The notes: generated by a model not told the origin, from the sequence alone. DNA of 64,000 bases from Branchiostoma floridae (GCF_000003815.2 NC_049979.1:26677248-26741247), one strand, 5' to 3'. Positions 1-12,235 are shown, counted from the first letter of the stretch. Program-made: numbers and translations.

Positions 1-125
1 TATATCACAAAATGTGTACAACGGGCAGCTTTTTTTATCGGAAAGATGCATTTCTCGAGTTTTTTTTACAGTAATTCTGTTGATGAAATGTATTTCTACC
101 ACACGGTGTCAAAAGCCATAATTAT

Positions 126-150
126 GCACCCCATATCTGCTTGGAGATTA
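126..150. mobile_element. Isolated terminus of MITE family C
   Basis: The sequence ending CTGCTTGGAGATTA matches the terminal inverted repeat of the small element at 53008-53144 and of the copy at 23803-24000. Only one end is recognisable here. Confidence 0.35.
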
Positions 151-202
151 GCTAACAAGAGCGTTTACAATGCGGCGAAGGTCATGTGATCGCATGTAGC
201 TC

Positions 203-274
203 GCCGTGATCGTCTAGTGGTTAGGACATTGCGTTGTGGCCGCAATAACCCAGGTTCGAATCCTGGTCACGGCA
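203..274 (+). tRNA. tRNA-His (anticodon GTG)
   Basis: This 72-nt cloverleaf has a 7-bp acceptor stem (GCCGTGA with TCACGGC), a D arm with the A-box GTCTAGTGGTTAGG, anticodon stem TTGCG/CGCAA around loop TTGTGGC (anticodon GTG at 236-238), and a T arm with B-box GGTTCGAATCC. It closely resembles animal nuclear tRNA-His genes. There is no intron and CCA is not encoded. A T9 run follows 36 nt downstream. It looks intact and functional. Confidence 0.95.
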
Positions 275-310
275 ATAGCGGTGAGGCGTTATTGTCACGG
301 CAGTGTGGTC

Positions 311-319
311 TTTTTTTTT
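311..319 (+). terminator. Pol III T-run downstream of tRNA-His
   Basis: Nine consecutive T residues lie 36 nt after the tRNA 3' end, with no earlier T4 run in the trailer. This is the expected form of an RNA polymerase III terminator. Confidence 0.7.
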
Positions 320-1472
320 GTTCAAATCCATGTTTTGTTCTTGATTGCGATCTTCAAAAAGGGGTCGGTTTATAGGGAAATTAATTTTCTTTTTTCTAAG
401 ATTTCGTACGAAGAGATCTGACAAATACAGCTAAAACTATTGAAAAGGGCTTATAATGTAATAATATAAAGATATAGTGTCATTTTTTGACGTCAATTTT
501 GCTGTATATAACAAATATGGAAGCAGACAGTACTATTTTTTAGCCATGCTTTCTGTTGCATTTTTGTTGTATAACAAAGTTTTCTTAGAACGACTTTTTT
601 TAGATCCAGGCAATAAAATCACATAGAAAGAAAGTTTATTTGCAAGTTCTTGCTCAAGAGCTAATTGCAACAAGGAACATACAGAATATGTACTAAACAT
701 ACAGAAAATAAAAGACATTGGTATAGATAACAAACATATTGGGTTTGACTTCTTTCTGGAAGCAGTGGAAGACGTGTCCACTTTTTCTATAATGTGTGGG
801 TTATGTGATAGTTTTGTTTTCGTCAGTAAACGTTTGAAAATTTTTGTGGGTTTTGTAGGCCTCTTCGAATAGCTCTTTTCTTTCCCGGTCGTTAGAAAGG
901 CAAGCAGTTAGAAATAAAATGTATGTCGTCTTCCACTGGTTTTGAAATACAATTATAGTTACAGTTTCTTTCGCCCACACGTAGATTTTTGTACCGCCCT
1001 TTCTCACATTCAAGGGGGTGGGCGCTAATTCTAAGTTTGCACATTGCCAATCAATCACATAAATGACGTCGAGTACGAATACAACATTTTCTGACAATTC
1101 TGACAAAAACAAGGTCAAACGTCAAATTATAGTCAATCAGTCTTTTCTTCGCAGACGAAATAAAAATTTAAGAGGTGCGTTTTCTGTCACATCGTCTTTG
1201 TTTTGTCCCTCATATTTGCAGTTTATGGCAACATAGTCCACTGAATTTTTTTCCCGAAGCCCGCTTGGTTTGTGTTTAACTACACACACACACCGTCATA
1301 GACACAATGTCATAGGTCACATGTGAGCGTGTAACAGACAAAATATCCTTGTGACAGTTGTACAAATTAGAGTCAAGAAAAAAATGTCTTTTGACCTTTT
1401 GCTTTCCACGGGTCAGAGCCTTTGCCGGGGGGGGGGGGGCTGGTATGTCAATGAATCATTTTCTGTCTCAGG
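320..1472. other. Intergenic, no gene seen
   Basis: AT-rich sequence with only short unsupported reading frames on both strands and no splice-linked exons. A G11 run sits at about 1428-1438, just before the MITE at 1473. Confidence 0.5.
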
Positions 1473-1845
1473 GGGTGTTGATTTGATTATATGGAAGACA
1501 CCTTATGGGGGTCTCAGAACTGATGCGAGCGTGCGATTAGAAAAAGATTGTCAAAGTTATCATGAAATCTACTTGGCCTGGAAGGTTGACGAAAATGACA
1601 CATTTTTGTTCTTGCAAATCTTCTTCTCTGACTTTTGAATTGACTTCGGCATTCTACACATTAGTGCCCGTTTTCTGACATATCAGTATTCTGATATTTT
1701 TGCAACTTAACAGCATATGCGTGTTAATTATGTAGCAGCTTTGTTCGATAATATAGATGCAGAATGGTCAAAAACTTTTTTGAAATAAACGAAAATTGAG
1801 GTGAGCGGTTGATGTCATCCATACAGTCAAATCAACAAGGCCTTA
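1473..1845. mobile_element. MITE family A, full-length copy
   Basis: The left end (TTGATTTGATTATATGG) is the inverted complement of the right end (CCATACAGTCAAATCAA followed by AAGGCCTTA). The interior shares blocks with the copies at 15099, 17220 and 42113, such as CATTCTAC. It has no coding capacity and is about 375 bp long. Confidence 0.7.
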
Positions 1846-2156
1846 GATAACGTTTATGTCGTCCTTTCTTTCCACAAAAATATATCAACATTGATATATA
1901 TATATATTCATTTTTTAGATATTCAAATCTTAAATTTCTTTTCACAATTTTTTTGAAAGGTTTATTCTATACTAGAGAGAGACGAGCTTTCCAAGATCCC
2001 GGTACTTCGTGACAGATCTAGAACCGGTTTTGCTGCTTGTCCGCGCCCGGGGCAATAATGTCAGCAAAACAAGAGAAATGTCACGAAATGTCAGGCCAAA
2101 CGGTCGCCACAGTAAATACACCTGTTGCTAACATGGTGTCGAGAGCTTGAAACAAC

Positions 2157-2440
2157 AAAAAAAGGACAAAATCCTCGAGGAACAAAAATGTATTCCAGTT
2201 GGGGGAATACTTGTGTTGAAACAATTACCATAGCTACTCTTCGTTATTGCAGTTTTTTAACAATAAAAACGCAACAAAAAAATGAATCATAACAGCCTCT
2301 ATGAAGTGGGATAAAAAAGGGACAAAATCACTGTGGAACAAAATATATTCCAGTTAAGGGAATACTTGTGTCGAAACAATGGTGGTTATATACAACAGCT
2401 TGTCGTAATTTGCAGTCTTTTGTTGTGATGTAAATGCTTG
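2157..2440. repeat. Diverged tandem duplication (~155-bp unit)
   Basis: Two adjacent copies share AAAAAGGACAAAATC, the word TATTCCAGTT, GGGAATACTTGTGT and GAAACAAT. A shorter third remnant is visible near 3205-3250. I see no coding function. Confidence 0.6.
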
Positions 2441-3443
2441 GTAGGCATTGTGGCCAACTAGCTGTACTTAAAACACTTATTGTGTGGGAGAAAGTTTCAA
2501 ATTTGACACAAATGCCCATGACAAGCATTCTCATAGAAACTCTCAACAAAATGCCAATATAGTTTTTCGACTGTAAAGTTTGCGATCGAAAGCTTGTGGT
2601 CTACCATTCTCAAAGTCTCATTTGTCAGTCCTACTTTACATGATCGACTTAAGAAACAATAGAAAAAGGTAGACACTTTGTAGACATCGCAATTCAACAT
2701 CGCAAACGAAGTGTGACCATGTGTCGAACACCTGGCTGCTTTCAAACTAAATCCCGGCACAGAAATACTTGCAATACGTCCGTAGGATTATGTTAACAGC
2801 TAACTTTAAATATAAGTTTAGAATTCTTTTTGTGGTAAAACGATACTTGCATGTAGTGGGTGATATCAAAGATAAGACATGACCACACTTTAAGCTTAAG
2901 TCCGCATAATTAACACCTTTAATGAAGGAGAAACCTTGCTGCAGATAAAAAACATATATTTGGTATGTCCTCTTTTTACCCCCAAAGTAAAACGTTAACT
3001 CATCGTTAATATAAAGACATGAACTATTTAACATTTCGTCCGACGATTTGCTCTGCAACCTATGAGTTAGCTGCTTCAGTACATACAGAAGTACAAGTAT
3101 ATAAGCCATATATATATATATCACATCCCGTATACGTATACAAGCCTACATTTCATTCCTATTACGTTACACCAACAAATTAGTCCAACAAAAAAACAAA
3201 TTTGAATCATTACAGCATCTATAAGGAATCAAAATCGTCGAGCAATTTTTGTATGGATTCATTAAAATTTACCACATTTGTGAAAGGATTGACATAACAG
3301 GTGACTATCACATTTTCAAGATTTGTAAGTTTTGATCCTCTTACACCTGGTAGGATCCTTGAAAATCTGTTTTTCTGTCACGCAAAATGAAATCTTTGAG
3401 ATCGTACTTAAGGCATATCACACTCTTACAGTCTGTTGTTTGC
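2441..3443. other. Intergenic, no gene seen
   Basis: AT-rich flank downstream of the minus-strand zinc-finger gene. It probably includes that gene's 3' UTR just below 3444, but no polyadenylation signal is clear. Confidence 0.4.
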
Positions 3444-4953
3444 TCAGTAGGTCACGTCGAAGAAGGGTAGGAGTTCTCCCCTGTCGCGCATCTCCTTGAC
3501 CAGGCGGTTGTAGACGGCGAGGACTCGGCGGCACTCCTGCTCCAGCCCCGCCACGGTGATCCTGCCCGTGTCGGCACGCTGCTTGTAGCTTTCGAACACC
3601 TTATGGTACAGAGTGGCGTCCAGGAGTCGCAGCTCGGCGATGCCCAGGCAATTCTTAACGCTCAATTTCGAGAAAGTCTCCCGACTGAACGCTTCTTGTA
3701 GCGACAATATGTTCCCGCTCTGGCGCAAGGTGTTGAGAATTCGACCGTACCTACCAAAAATATGTACATCAACCGTTTAGAATTTTTGTTGAAGCAGCGT
3801 AAAACAACAAATATTATACTCATGGTGATAGTTATTTTCTTGAAATGTTAGAAATGTTGGACAGGATTTGCAACGAGATGGCGATGGTTTTACCTGTTGT
3901 GGATGGGTCGGAGGTTGTTGCCGAAGGTGGCCCGGTACTCAATCGAGCGCGGGCCATCCTGGGGCGGACTGTCCCCGCCAGAGGCAGGCTCCACGGGCCG
4001 CTCGGCCCTGGACTGACCACGGGAGTCGGCCGGGTAAGGTGGGGGCTGCGTCCACTGTCTATGCCCTTCGGCTGAGAAAAGCCGAGTCTTCGGTAACACC
4101 GCCTCCCCTGCCCTGTCCTGGTTGACAGCTGTAACGACAACGACGGTATAAAATATCATTTTCGTTCAAGTTTTATTTCCGAGAAAGGCCCTTACCATCA
4201 CTCGGAACTTCATTTAGTACCATATATATAACGCAAAGGTTAATCGTCTGACGTTCAGCAAAATCGACATTACTGCTATCAATATGCAACAAATTCCCTT
4301 TTGAATTGCTCCCATTCCAACACAAAATAAGCTAATTTGATGCTTACACTTATTATGTTAATTCTTTTTTTTATTTATAAAAAGTTGTCACCTGTTGGCT
4401 GAGGCGAAGGAGACCACTGCATGCCCTGCGAAGGAGTTTCGACGATTTCCTTCTTGATGTGCCCGGGGTATGGATAGTTCTTCTGTGGCGGCAACTTGAC
4501 TGGGGAGTTGGGGGGCGAAGGGAGCAAGCTAGGCATGCCCGTGGATGGAACTTGGGGGTGGGGGTTGTGCATTTCTGCGGTCGGGTAAGGATGCCTAGCG
4601 GTGGTGGACTCCGGCTTGGCGTTTCGCCCCGGCTGGGGACTGAAGCTCTGCGTGGTTTGTTGGTTGCGGTACAAGAGTTGTAGAGACATGTAGAGAACGG
4701 TGGCGAGGCGGCGGTGGGCGACCATTACCGGGCTAGAAGGCGGGTGGAACTGCGCATCGCAGGCGTCGCACAAGCACAGCGCGCTCCCGCGGTTGTAGGC
4801 AACACACGCCGCATCCAAGCACACCCAGTTCGCCTTCTTCCCACCACAACCCCCGCACTGCATCTCGCGGGACTTTCGGTCAAAATCGTTCGCTTGCAGG
4901 AGAATCCACTCCGCCCTGGACCCCACATAGGGAGGGCGACTCGCACCCTCCAT
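3444..4953 (-). CDS. B-box-like zinc-finger protein, three exons
   Basis: Exons are 4953-4392, 4128-3894 and 3750-3444, with AG/GT boundaries and matching phases (1 then 2), giving 367 residues. The start ATG (4953) opens the first exon. The N-terminus carries a compact Cys/His cluster: C33-x2-C36, C45, C50, C60, C62-x2-C65, H70 and H80. This is reminiscent of a B-box or other cross-brace zinc finger, so a protein- or chromatin-interaction role is plausible but unproven. Residues ~95-187 are Pro/Ser-rich and probably disordered. Exon 2 is also polar and disordered. Exon 3 encodes a predicted helical, conserved-looking C-terminal domain of about 100 residues (LRLLDATLYHKVFESYKQR region) ending in FFDVTY and a TAG stop. 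The gene is GC-rich compared with its surroundings, as expected for a constrained coding sequence. I do not recognise the family. Confidence 0.8.
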
Positions 4954-5099
4954 CTTGAGGAAACTTGAGTTGTCTCACTGTCGTCTTGGGAGCAATTTTG
5001 TTTTATAATGTAGAAAGGTACCTTTAAACGACACGTGACTAAGAAAGGCGGGGAAAGGCCACAGGAATAAAAAATATTGGTTACCGTCCATCAAAATAA

Positions 5100-5185
5100 C
5101 ATTTAGGCCACAGTGACTTAATTTTATGGATGACATAATCTGGAGACACCAAAACTAATGCGCTGGCACGAAAAAAAAAGAACCG
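5100..5185. mobile_element. MITE family A, left end only
   Basis: TTAGGCCACAGTGACTTAAT, then TATGGATGACATAATCTGG and CTAATGCGCTGGC, correspond to the first ~75 bases of family A. No matching right end is found nearby; LINE sequence begins soon after. Confidence 0.5.
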
Positions 5186-5245
5186 TTCGCCTCTAAAAGA
5201 AAATGCCGCTAAAACAGTAAACATCCAGTCCCTTCGTTCCCATGC

Positions 5246-5630
5246 TTGATTTGTCTTATGTTCGCCACCAGCAAGCCGGTAAGAGACAATCGTTGCCATT
5301 TCAATAATGTGTTAATGTCATTTCGGATTGTGCTTTATGAATATATCAGAAAAGAGTTTCCATATTTTGAACATCTTAATGTAACGGATAAATTTCTATT
5401 TTTGATGCGCCTAGATAAACCCTGTATATTAAACATTATTTGTTCCTATATCTACACCTGTACAAAGAAGCGAGAAGATGTCGACCATAATGTTAGCTTA
5501 GTACCTTCAATTAGTTAAATTGTATCTTGTTGTCCCTGCATATGTCTGTTATGTCTGTTATCAGTGACCTGTACCTAGCCCGTCGGGGCATGAATGTACA
5601 ATAAAGGTCTTTCATTCATTCATTGAAGAG
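5246..5630 (+). mobile_element. LINE 3' end (reverse-transcriptase C-terminus plus 3' UTR)
   Basis: A frame ending at 5518 encodes the C-terminal type seen in CR1/L2-like LINE polyproteins (VTDKFLFLMRLDKP followed by an Arg-rich helix). It is followed by a short 3' UTR with CTAGCCCGTCGGGGCATG, AATAAAGG and a (TTCA)n tail at about 5611-5625. The copy is 5'-truncated, as is usual for LINE insertions. Confidence 0.65.
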
Positions 5631-8182
5631 GGGAACAAGGGTTTTGTGGCCCCATGCCCTGACCATGTGACACATGAGCCCCCTTACCATAGGGAGCAGA
5701 TACCCTACAAGCATAAACTTCTGATTGACCAGGGATGCTATTGGGTGAAATGTGGCCATAGTTCTTTTTAGAACAGGCGAAAATAAATGCGCGCGCGCTG
5801 ATGTCAAACATTAAATTAAGTCAGTGTTGCCTTAGAACGCATTGGTGCAGTGACGATAGGAGGTAACCCATCGACACAAAATCTTGCAATTGGGGTAAAC
5901 GAAAATACGCCAGAAGATTGTTGTTTATTGTTGTTGTTTATTGTTTATCAAGGAATCTCCATCAGTGTTGACATAAAACAACTTCTCTTCCTAGATAGAA
6001 GAACCAGTTAAAAGCCGCGTTCGACACATGAAATACATTCAAAAACTGATTCTATTGCTGTTGGAAGAAGATTTTGCTCCCAGCTTAAAACGTATTTTGA
6101 AAGTAAAAGTTCAAAGAATTCGTTTTTTTTTATCACCTGAGTGAGGTGATATCAATAGTTACGAAAGATCGTAAAATATTCTTAAGTTAAGTCAAGTTAA
6201 AAGAAATGTGCGCCGATTTTGTCAAGAAGTATTCTTCTGCAGGCACCAGAAAGTGGGACACGGAAACAGGTTTGACAAGTTTCTGGCACAGAAGAATGCA
6301 AACAACCGTAAACTTTCACAAAGTTTCTCTTCTTTAACTTGAAGCTCAAAACTTCCAAAAAAGGATCGAAATCTTGGGGTAACTTAAAAAAATATGATAC
6401 GGCAAAATAAACTAAAACTATTGCTTGAGATATGTGCTTTACACAAAAACGACTACGTCTAGCATTTCGTTGCGATGTGTTAGGTTATTGACTTCTGAAG
6501 ATATTGATGTACATATATTTGTCGACAGACAAGTAGTTTTAACATTCCACTACCGTGAAATTGGATATGATTGCGGGGACTTAACTTGGCGATAGTTCTA
6601 CTGCACTATACATCACATGTATAGTGCAGTAGAAGCCGCTTATTAATTGCACGGCCTATTTGCCAGTGAATTTCGTGCTATTATCCGGCTGGTGCAATAA
6701 TGCGAAGTTATCTAGCTGAGAAAGGTAGAAGTTATCTATCAATGAAGGCACAACTTTGAGCGCTTTCTTACTGATGATGCCATGTAAGTTTTGGGAATTT
6801 TGGCAACTTTATGTGGTGCAAATTGGTCAGAATTCAAATCAAGATAATACTGCAGTCGTCACAGAAATCTTGCATTGGGTTCATTGACCCGATTGGGTTC
6901 ATCGAAGGGCAAACCATCCTGATTCTTGATCTGACTACTTGATATACTGTATCAATAGGTTGCTATAGGTACATATGATTCATACTAGCCGTAGGGGATG
7001 ACTTCTTTGTTAGGTATTGTAGGGCATATCAGGCGTCACAGTTGAGTTGCGCAGAAGAAGGCACAAAATGTGAATAGTGCCATCAAAAATTCTTGAAAAT
7101 CCTCTTTTTCCTTGAAAACTTTGGCCCAACCTGGAGACGTTTTTGGGTTAGCAGGAACAGGTAGGGCCTAAGCTTTTCAATTTCGATCAGTAAAACAGGG
7201 CCTTCAGAAAAGTGCTAACCCCAATTTCAATCTTAATTTTTCTTCTTCACCAGACAGTCACAAGGGTCATCTTTATAACCATTAAAAAGAAGACACTTTT
7301 TGCTTTGAATCCTGACCAACTTGCACCACAAGTTGCCCCAAATACATATATCGTTAGTAGTAGTTAAAGAGGTGCCCCCAAGGCTTGTAGATGAATCACT
7401 GTGAATCACGATCGATGGATACAGCATTGTTGCCGTTCTGTAGGTCAATGAACATATTTCGTCAGACTTTTGCAAGCGTTCGTGCACTATATTTACTACA
7501 CATTGCAAGAATCCGTTGACCAAGCGGCTATTAAAAATGAACCAGAGGTTTTACGTTTCAAATAATGGGGGGGGGGGGTAAATACCTCACGAAAATGTAC
7601 AGATACAGCTTGCCAAGTGGATCAAGTGGAAAGGGGGGCTACGTATGGAACTCTCCGGCACTTGGGACATAGCACCCCCCCCCCCCCCCCTCAGATTAGT
7701 TCAGTTCAGTTCATCCTCGGATGTCTCCACGTGTTCCTGTCCAGCATGATTGAACGGAGCTCGTAGGCATGCAAATCTGTAACCTCCAGCAATAGAATGA
7801 AAAGCGGCCTGCTGGCCGATTTGAGCTTCTCATGAATAAACAAAGGTTCAAACAAAATAGTTTCACCCCTCATTATTATCATCCATCACCCGGGCGTGCT
7901 GATTGCACGGATGGACAATTAGCTCCTGTAACCAAAACATTAGGAGCTAATTGGCTCATTTGCATTGACTGTGTCTTAGCTTTGTTTCCTATTAAAATCC
8001 AAAGTTTTCTTCAGCTCGACTTTGTCTTACCTTGTATTTTCTATTGGAACCCTGGTTTTGGAAAGAAAGAAAAACCACACATACAAGAATTTGCCGCCTA
8101 CGGAGATGGTGAACATGACGAAAAAGTACCGAAATTGGGAAATATGTCGTTTGGTAGCCTTGATTGTACTTGAAGTGGCATG
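5631..8182. other. Intergenic; no gene, one perfect hairpin and homopolymer runs
   Basis: No credible exon was seen. The stretch holds the hairpin at 6596-6634, a TTG/TTTA-rich tract at 5930-5950, and G or C homopolymers at about 7567-7576 and 7675-7690. Confidence 0.5.
6596..6634. repeat. Perfect 18-bp inverted repeat with 3-nt loop
   Basis: TTCTACTGCACTATACAT is followed by CAC and then its exact reverse complement. Either strand would fold into an uninterrupted 18-bp hairpin. The function is unknown; it could be a foldback remnant, a regulatory site or a recent palindrome. Confidence 0.8.
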
Positions 8183-8745
8183 TACGAGGGGTGATCATTA
8201 AGTCCTCGGCCTCACCCAGAAATAATAAGCGCAACTCAGGTTTCGAAGCATAGATGTCATGTATAAAGTCTTATCTTATATGAATGTGTACCAAAATTCA
8301 AATTATTGTGATCATTACTTTGCAAGCGACACCCAGTAACTTTAAGTAAGGGAGAAGGAAAATAGGTGGACAATTTTTTTTTTTTTTTTAGCTGCGAGCT
8401 GAGGTGTGCGGGTCAACTTTCGCTGCTGGAAGTCAGATACCCCCTTTTTTCTGCTTGAAATCGAAAGAGAATCATTATCAAACATGTTGACCATGTCTTT
8501 TGTTAAATGATAAAGAATTTACGGCATAGGGAACTCGACCCACACATGTCTGATCACAGTTCACCCTTGTTTTTCTCGCCACTTTCCTTCTAATTTGCAA
8601 AAAACGAATGCCTGGAAAGTAATGACTGCACTGATTTGAAATTTGGAAGATATTGATAAAAGGCTTCATACTATGAAGTTGTGCCTCAAAATTTGAGTTA
8701 TGCTTATTATTTCTGGGGCCGAGGACTTATTGATCACCCCTCGTA
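8183..8745. mobile_element. Mariner/Tc1-like non-autonomous element
   Basis: The ends are inverted repeats: TACGAGGGGTGATCATTAAG at the left and, in inverse orientation, CTTATTGATCACCCCTCGTA at the right. Similarity extends inwards for about 50 bp (CCTCGGCC, then AAATAATAAGC). The element is flanked by TA dinucleotides, the target site of the mariner/Tc1 superfamily. The ~560-bp interior has no transposase frame. Confidence 0.75.
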
Positions 8746-9953
8746 CTAGTGAGTTGTATGTAGCCATGGTCGCAGTTGTTGACGTGAAACTAGTTTCAAA
8801 GTAAAATAAAAATAGCACCAATGTGGTATCCATGGCAGTAGTTGTCAACTTCTTAAGTGATGCCAGTTTATCACATGTGTCACTTTCTTGATTGTTTGAA
8901 AACAGATATTATAATACTTGTTGGTTGTGATATCATATTTGTCGCTCCAATTCTTGCTACAACATTTGTGGTGCCGATTTCTAATATCTACCCATCATGT
9001 TTTTTTGCCCATCTTGTTTTTCACCCTCTCGCAGCATCAAACTTGGAGTTTGCGGAGAGTGTCATCCATAAAATTCAATTACGGTGGCCTTACGTAATTT
9101 ACGAAGTTTCAACTCAGATCAAGGAGGTTAAAAATATCTCCTTGCCCAGACGAACTTTTTAAAAAATCGTATGGACGCTAGTGAGAACAGGCACTCGTAT
9201 CCAACCCACGTGCAGATGCACATGCGCGCAATGATGCGTCACGTGGTTCGGCATCTTGCAATGGGTTCATTGACCTATCAACTGTCAAGACAATCTACCT
9301 CATGCAATTATCTTTGTTGATACAACAAAAATACAGCAACGTTCATATGGTCTTGATTCTACATCAATACATACATACATATGTCTATACAAACAAGTGA
9401 ATACAAAAACAGTAATAAACAAGTGACTTTGTGACCGCATATTCTTATCTTATAGATTGTAATTGATTTGTAAGAATTTGAAAGTTTTGTATATCGGACA
9501 GGTACTGTATCCATAGACATGATTAATGGCCTTATTAGAAGGCTACCTCTTTGTTAAGTATCAGACTACTAAAGAGATTATAATCATAGTGTAAACCCTC
9601 TGGGGAGGGCGGAGACACCTGTGCGCTTTCTTGTGTCATGGTGTAGCAAACAATGATTGATACCATGCTTGTGTGTGTGTAAATCCAACCCGAGTCAAAC
9701 CCGGGTCAACTCCCGGAGAGTTTCACAATGCTTTGGGGTCATAAGAAATGCACTGGGCACAAATTTGAAAATTTGTGTCTAATTACTCTTTATGCCATAG
9801 ATTTTCGAACACATTTCGTTTCGCATTATAATACTAGTTACCTATGCTGTACGAAAATAGAATTTGAAGTAATCTGTTGCCTTCGTTGGATCAGGCTATC
9901 ATGATCTATCATGCATGTACAGTAGTTTCGTCCACTGCGGTGTTCCAGTGGGT
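8746..9953. other. Intergenic, with MITE family A right end near 9056-9096
   Basis: AT-rich, no exon seen. GTGTCATCCATAAAATTCAA and GTGGCCTTA at about 9059-9095 resemble the right terminus of family A; the left partner is not recognisable nearby. Confidence 0.4.
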
Positions 9954-10137
9954 ACTGTAAATGCAGAAATGTTCGCGGTGGATTAATGTTTTCGGTTTTC
10001 GCAGTGACCACTTAACGGTGAACATTTTTCTATTATTGTACTAGACTGCAGTCTATAGTGTTATCACGAACTTAAATCCACTGCGAAAAGTCCCTTTTCC
10101 CACTACCGCCCCGCGAATTTAAATGCATTTACAGTAT
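9954..10137. mobile_element. MITE family H (~185 bp)
   Basis: TACTGTAAATGCAGAAATGTTCGCGGTGG at the left is mirrored at the right by CGCGAATTTAAATGCATTTACAGTA. A related right end (CTGCATTTACAGTATA) occurs at about 30328-30343. No coding capacity. Confidence 0.65.
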
Positions 10138-10150
10138 TTGGGGCACCTTG

Positions 10151-10209
10151 ATAATATATTCCCACTCACGTTGCCTCAGTGGAGAGTTAAGGACTGGGGT
10201 GAGAAGACC
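10151..10209. repeat. 59-bp direct repeat, copy 1
   Basis: Identical over 59 bp (ATAATATATTCCCACTCACG to GTGAGAAGACC) to 10969-11027. The two copies bracket a block with LINE 3' sequence, suggesting a duplication or element boundaries. Confidence 0.75.
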
Positions 10210-10429
10210 GAGGCATCGTGGAATCCGAAATTCCATGCTTACCCGTAAAATACTTAGGGGGTGGGTGGGTGGGGGGGCTAAAAATTTGACTGCACTTCTT
10301 TCCCGTGCTCCCCCCATCTACTAATATCCTCTTCAGCAGAAAAGGTGAAGAATTGCTCCGAAACTTGATATCATGTGTTGCGCTCTGTTGTTCAGATATA
10401 ACACAGAAAAGACACCTACACTTGAACAG

Positions 10430-10692
10430 AACTTTATTGCCCGACAATTGTACATGATATGGCAACTATTATTACACAAAGTACCAAATGACTGACACTC
10501 GGTTTTATTCCGACTGCTGTACCACATGAGAAAGAGCCATACACTCTTTGTGTCTGGCGGTAGGCTGTTCCAGACATTGGGCCCACGGTAGGCTATTGAT
10601 CTTCTGAAGGTCTCTCGCTTAGGCTTTGGGACAACCAGTTGACTACTTGCTTTGGTTGTTCGTGTACTCTGGTCCCTGCAGTACACAAACAT
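10430..10692 (-). mobile_element. LINE reverse-transcriptase C-terminal fragment
   Basis: The minus strand encodes LVVPKPKRETFRRS and PNVWNSLPPD, a hallmark of the C-terminal end of CR1/Jockey-type LINE polyproteins (the W-N-S-L-P motif). The frame then degrades. It is a dead fragment. Confidence 0.65.
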
Positions 10693-10866
10693 CTAGCGCA
10701 TGTAGGGTAGTAGTTGCATATAACTTCGGAGCTTTGGATAATCCACACAGATCGGAGATATCCCTCTGGTGAAAAACGGCTACACTAGAAACCTACATTG
10801 CCTCTGACCGTGGACTGTAGCTAGACTAGTCTACTCTTGCTAGGCTGTGTCCCTCCCGTCCGGCTC

Positions 10867-10968
10867 ATGATTCACTTGTGAATAGAGGGGGAGTTATATC
10901 ACATGTCATAAACTCACGCGAGTGGAGATCTCGCGAGAGTTCATTCCATTGTGATATCATTGGGAATC
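10867..10968. repeat. 102-bp direct repeat, copy 1
   Basis: Identical over 102 bp to 14984-15085. The unit itself contains inverted segments: TATATCACA against TGTGATATC, and CTCACGCGAG/CTCGCGAGAG. It may be a small foldback element or the boundary of the intervening ~4.1 kb block. Confidence 0.8.
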
Positions 10969-11027
10969 ATAATATATTCCCACTCACGTTGCCTCAGTGG
11001 AGAGTTAAGGACTGGGGTGAGAAGACC
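10969..11027. repeat. 59-bp direct repeat, copy 2
   Basis: Exact copy of 10151-10209, directly abutting the end of the 102-bp repeat at 10968. Confidence 0.75.
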
Positions 11028-12235
11028 TCGGCACCCGCTTCTCCCGAGTGCCATTATTCCCCTAATTTAAGTTCCTACATTTCCCTTCATTTAATCCTCT
11101 CCCAATCCTTATACTTCTCCATTCCCTTTTCCCAATCCTTATTGTCTTCATTCCCCCAATCCCTTATATTTACTCCCTCACCTCTGTGCCTTTCCGTACA
11201 AAACCCTCTACGTATGCATTAAGCCACCTTGACAACACAGCAGCATCCCCTATGGTCTGCTGCGCATGCTTGTTGTTATCAACAGGGTGGGTGTGAGACT
11301 ATCACAGTCACAGTCATCAGTCTTTAGGTGTTCCTCAGGAATGCAGATTGATCCCTGGTTCTCAGCTAAGTTCCTTGGGCGCCTAAGGTCCGGCTCGAGT
11401 GGGACCTGTCCAATCCGAACTCAGTGGAATGGTCGACGACCAGTCCGATTAGATAGAGAACCTTTAGAGATTACCTGAGACCAACCTCTCCCAGGTTTAC
11501 AGTAGTTCAACTCATCCTGCGTCGTGTTGGAAATCAAACATTGATTTCTCTGCGTATACAAGAACAATATTCCAGCTGCAGAGAAAGCTATCACCACAAT
11601 GCTTGCTCAGTATCTAACCTGTAACTGTCGACCTTTACGCACAGTTCTATGTATTTCAGTCTGGACAGGCCCCACTCGCTTCCCGGACCACCAGGCCGAA
11701 GCCAGTATGGGTGGCAACAGCTTAAGGGAGCTGAACACGGTCCACGAGTGAGAACTAGGCCAGCTAAAGGTAGCCAATAAACAGGAACACAGAAAATCCA
11801 ATGGTAGGAAGGAATGTGACACGAGAAACTCGTCATGATCTTTGTCTTTATTCCAAACTTGCATAATAAGAAACGCAAACACCGGTTCAGTCAACGGTAA
11901 AATCACCATCCAACATTACCGTGCAGACGCTGCGGACCTTATCGAAAATTGCATGTCGTCCAAGGTCACAATCTAATTGTGACAAACGAAGTTCCATTGT
12001 TCCCATTGTGTCCTCCATTCCTTTGACCTTTACTTCTGACCTGTCCAACAAGGTAGGTCTTCACTGTACTACCGTACGGTTTGTTACCTACCATGGATTT
12101 GTTCACCAACCATGCAACAAACCAAACAAAATCTGAGGTTGTCCAACAACCTGTCGTCATATCAAATGAAACACCGACTCAAATCAAACAAAGTTACGAT
12201 TACCGTCCACCGGCGCCCGTTGTCTTACAGCAAAA
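11028..12235. other. No gene seen; pyrimidine-rich tract at 11038-11200
   Basis: The first ~160 bases are strongly C/T-rich on the plus strand with repeated CCCAATCCTTAT. The rest is unremarkable intergenic sequence leading into the minisatellite. Confidence 0.5.
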
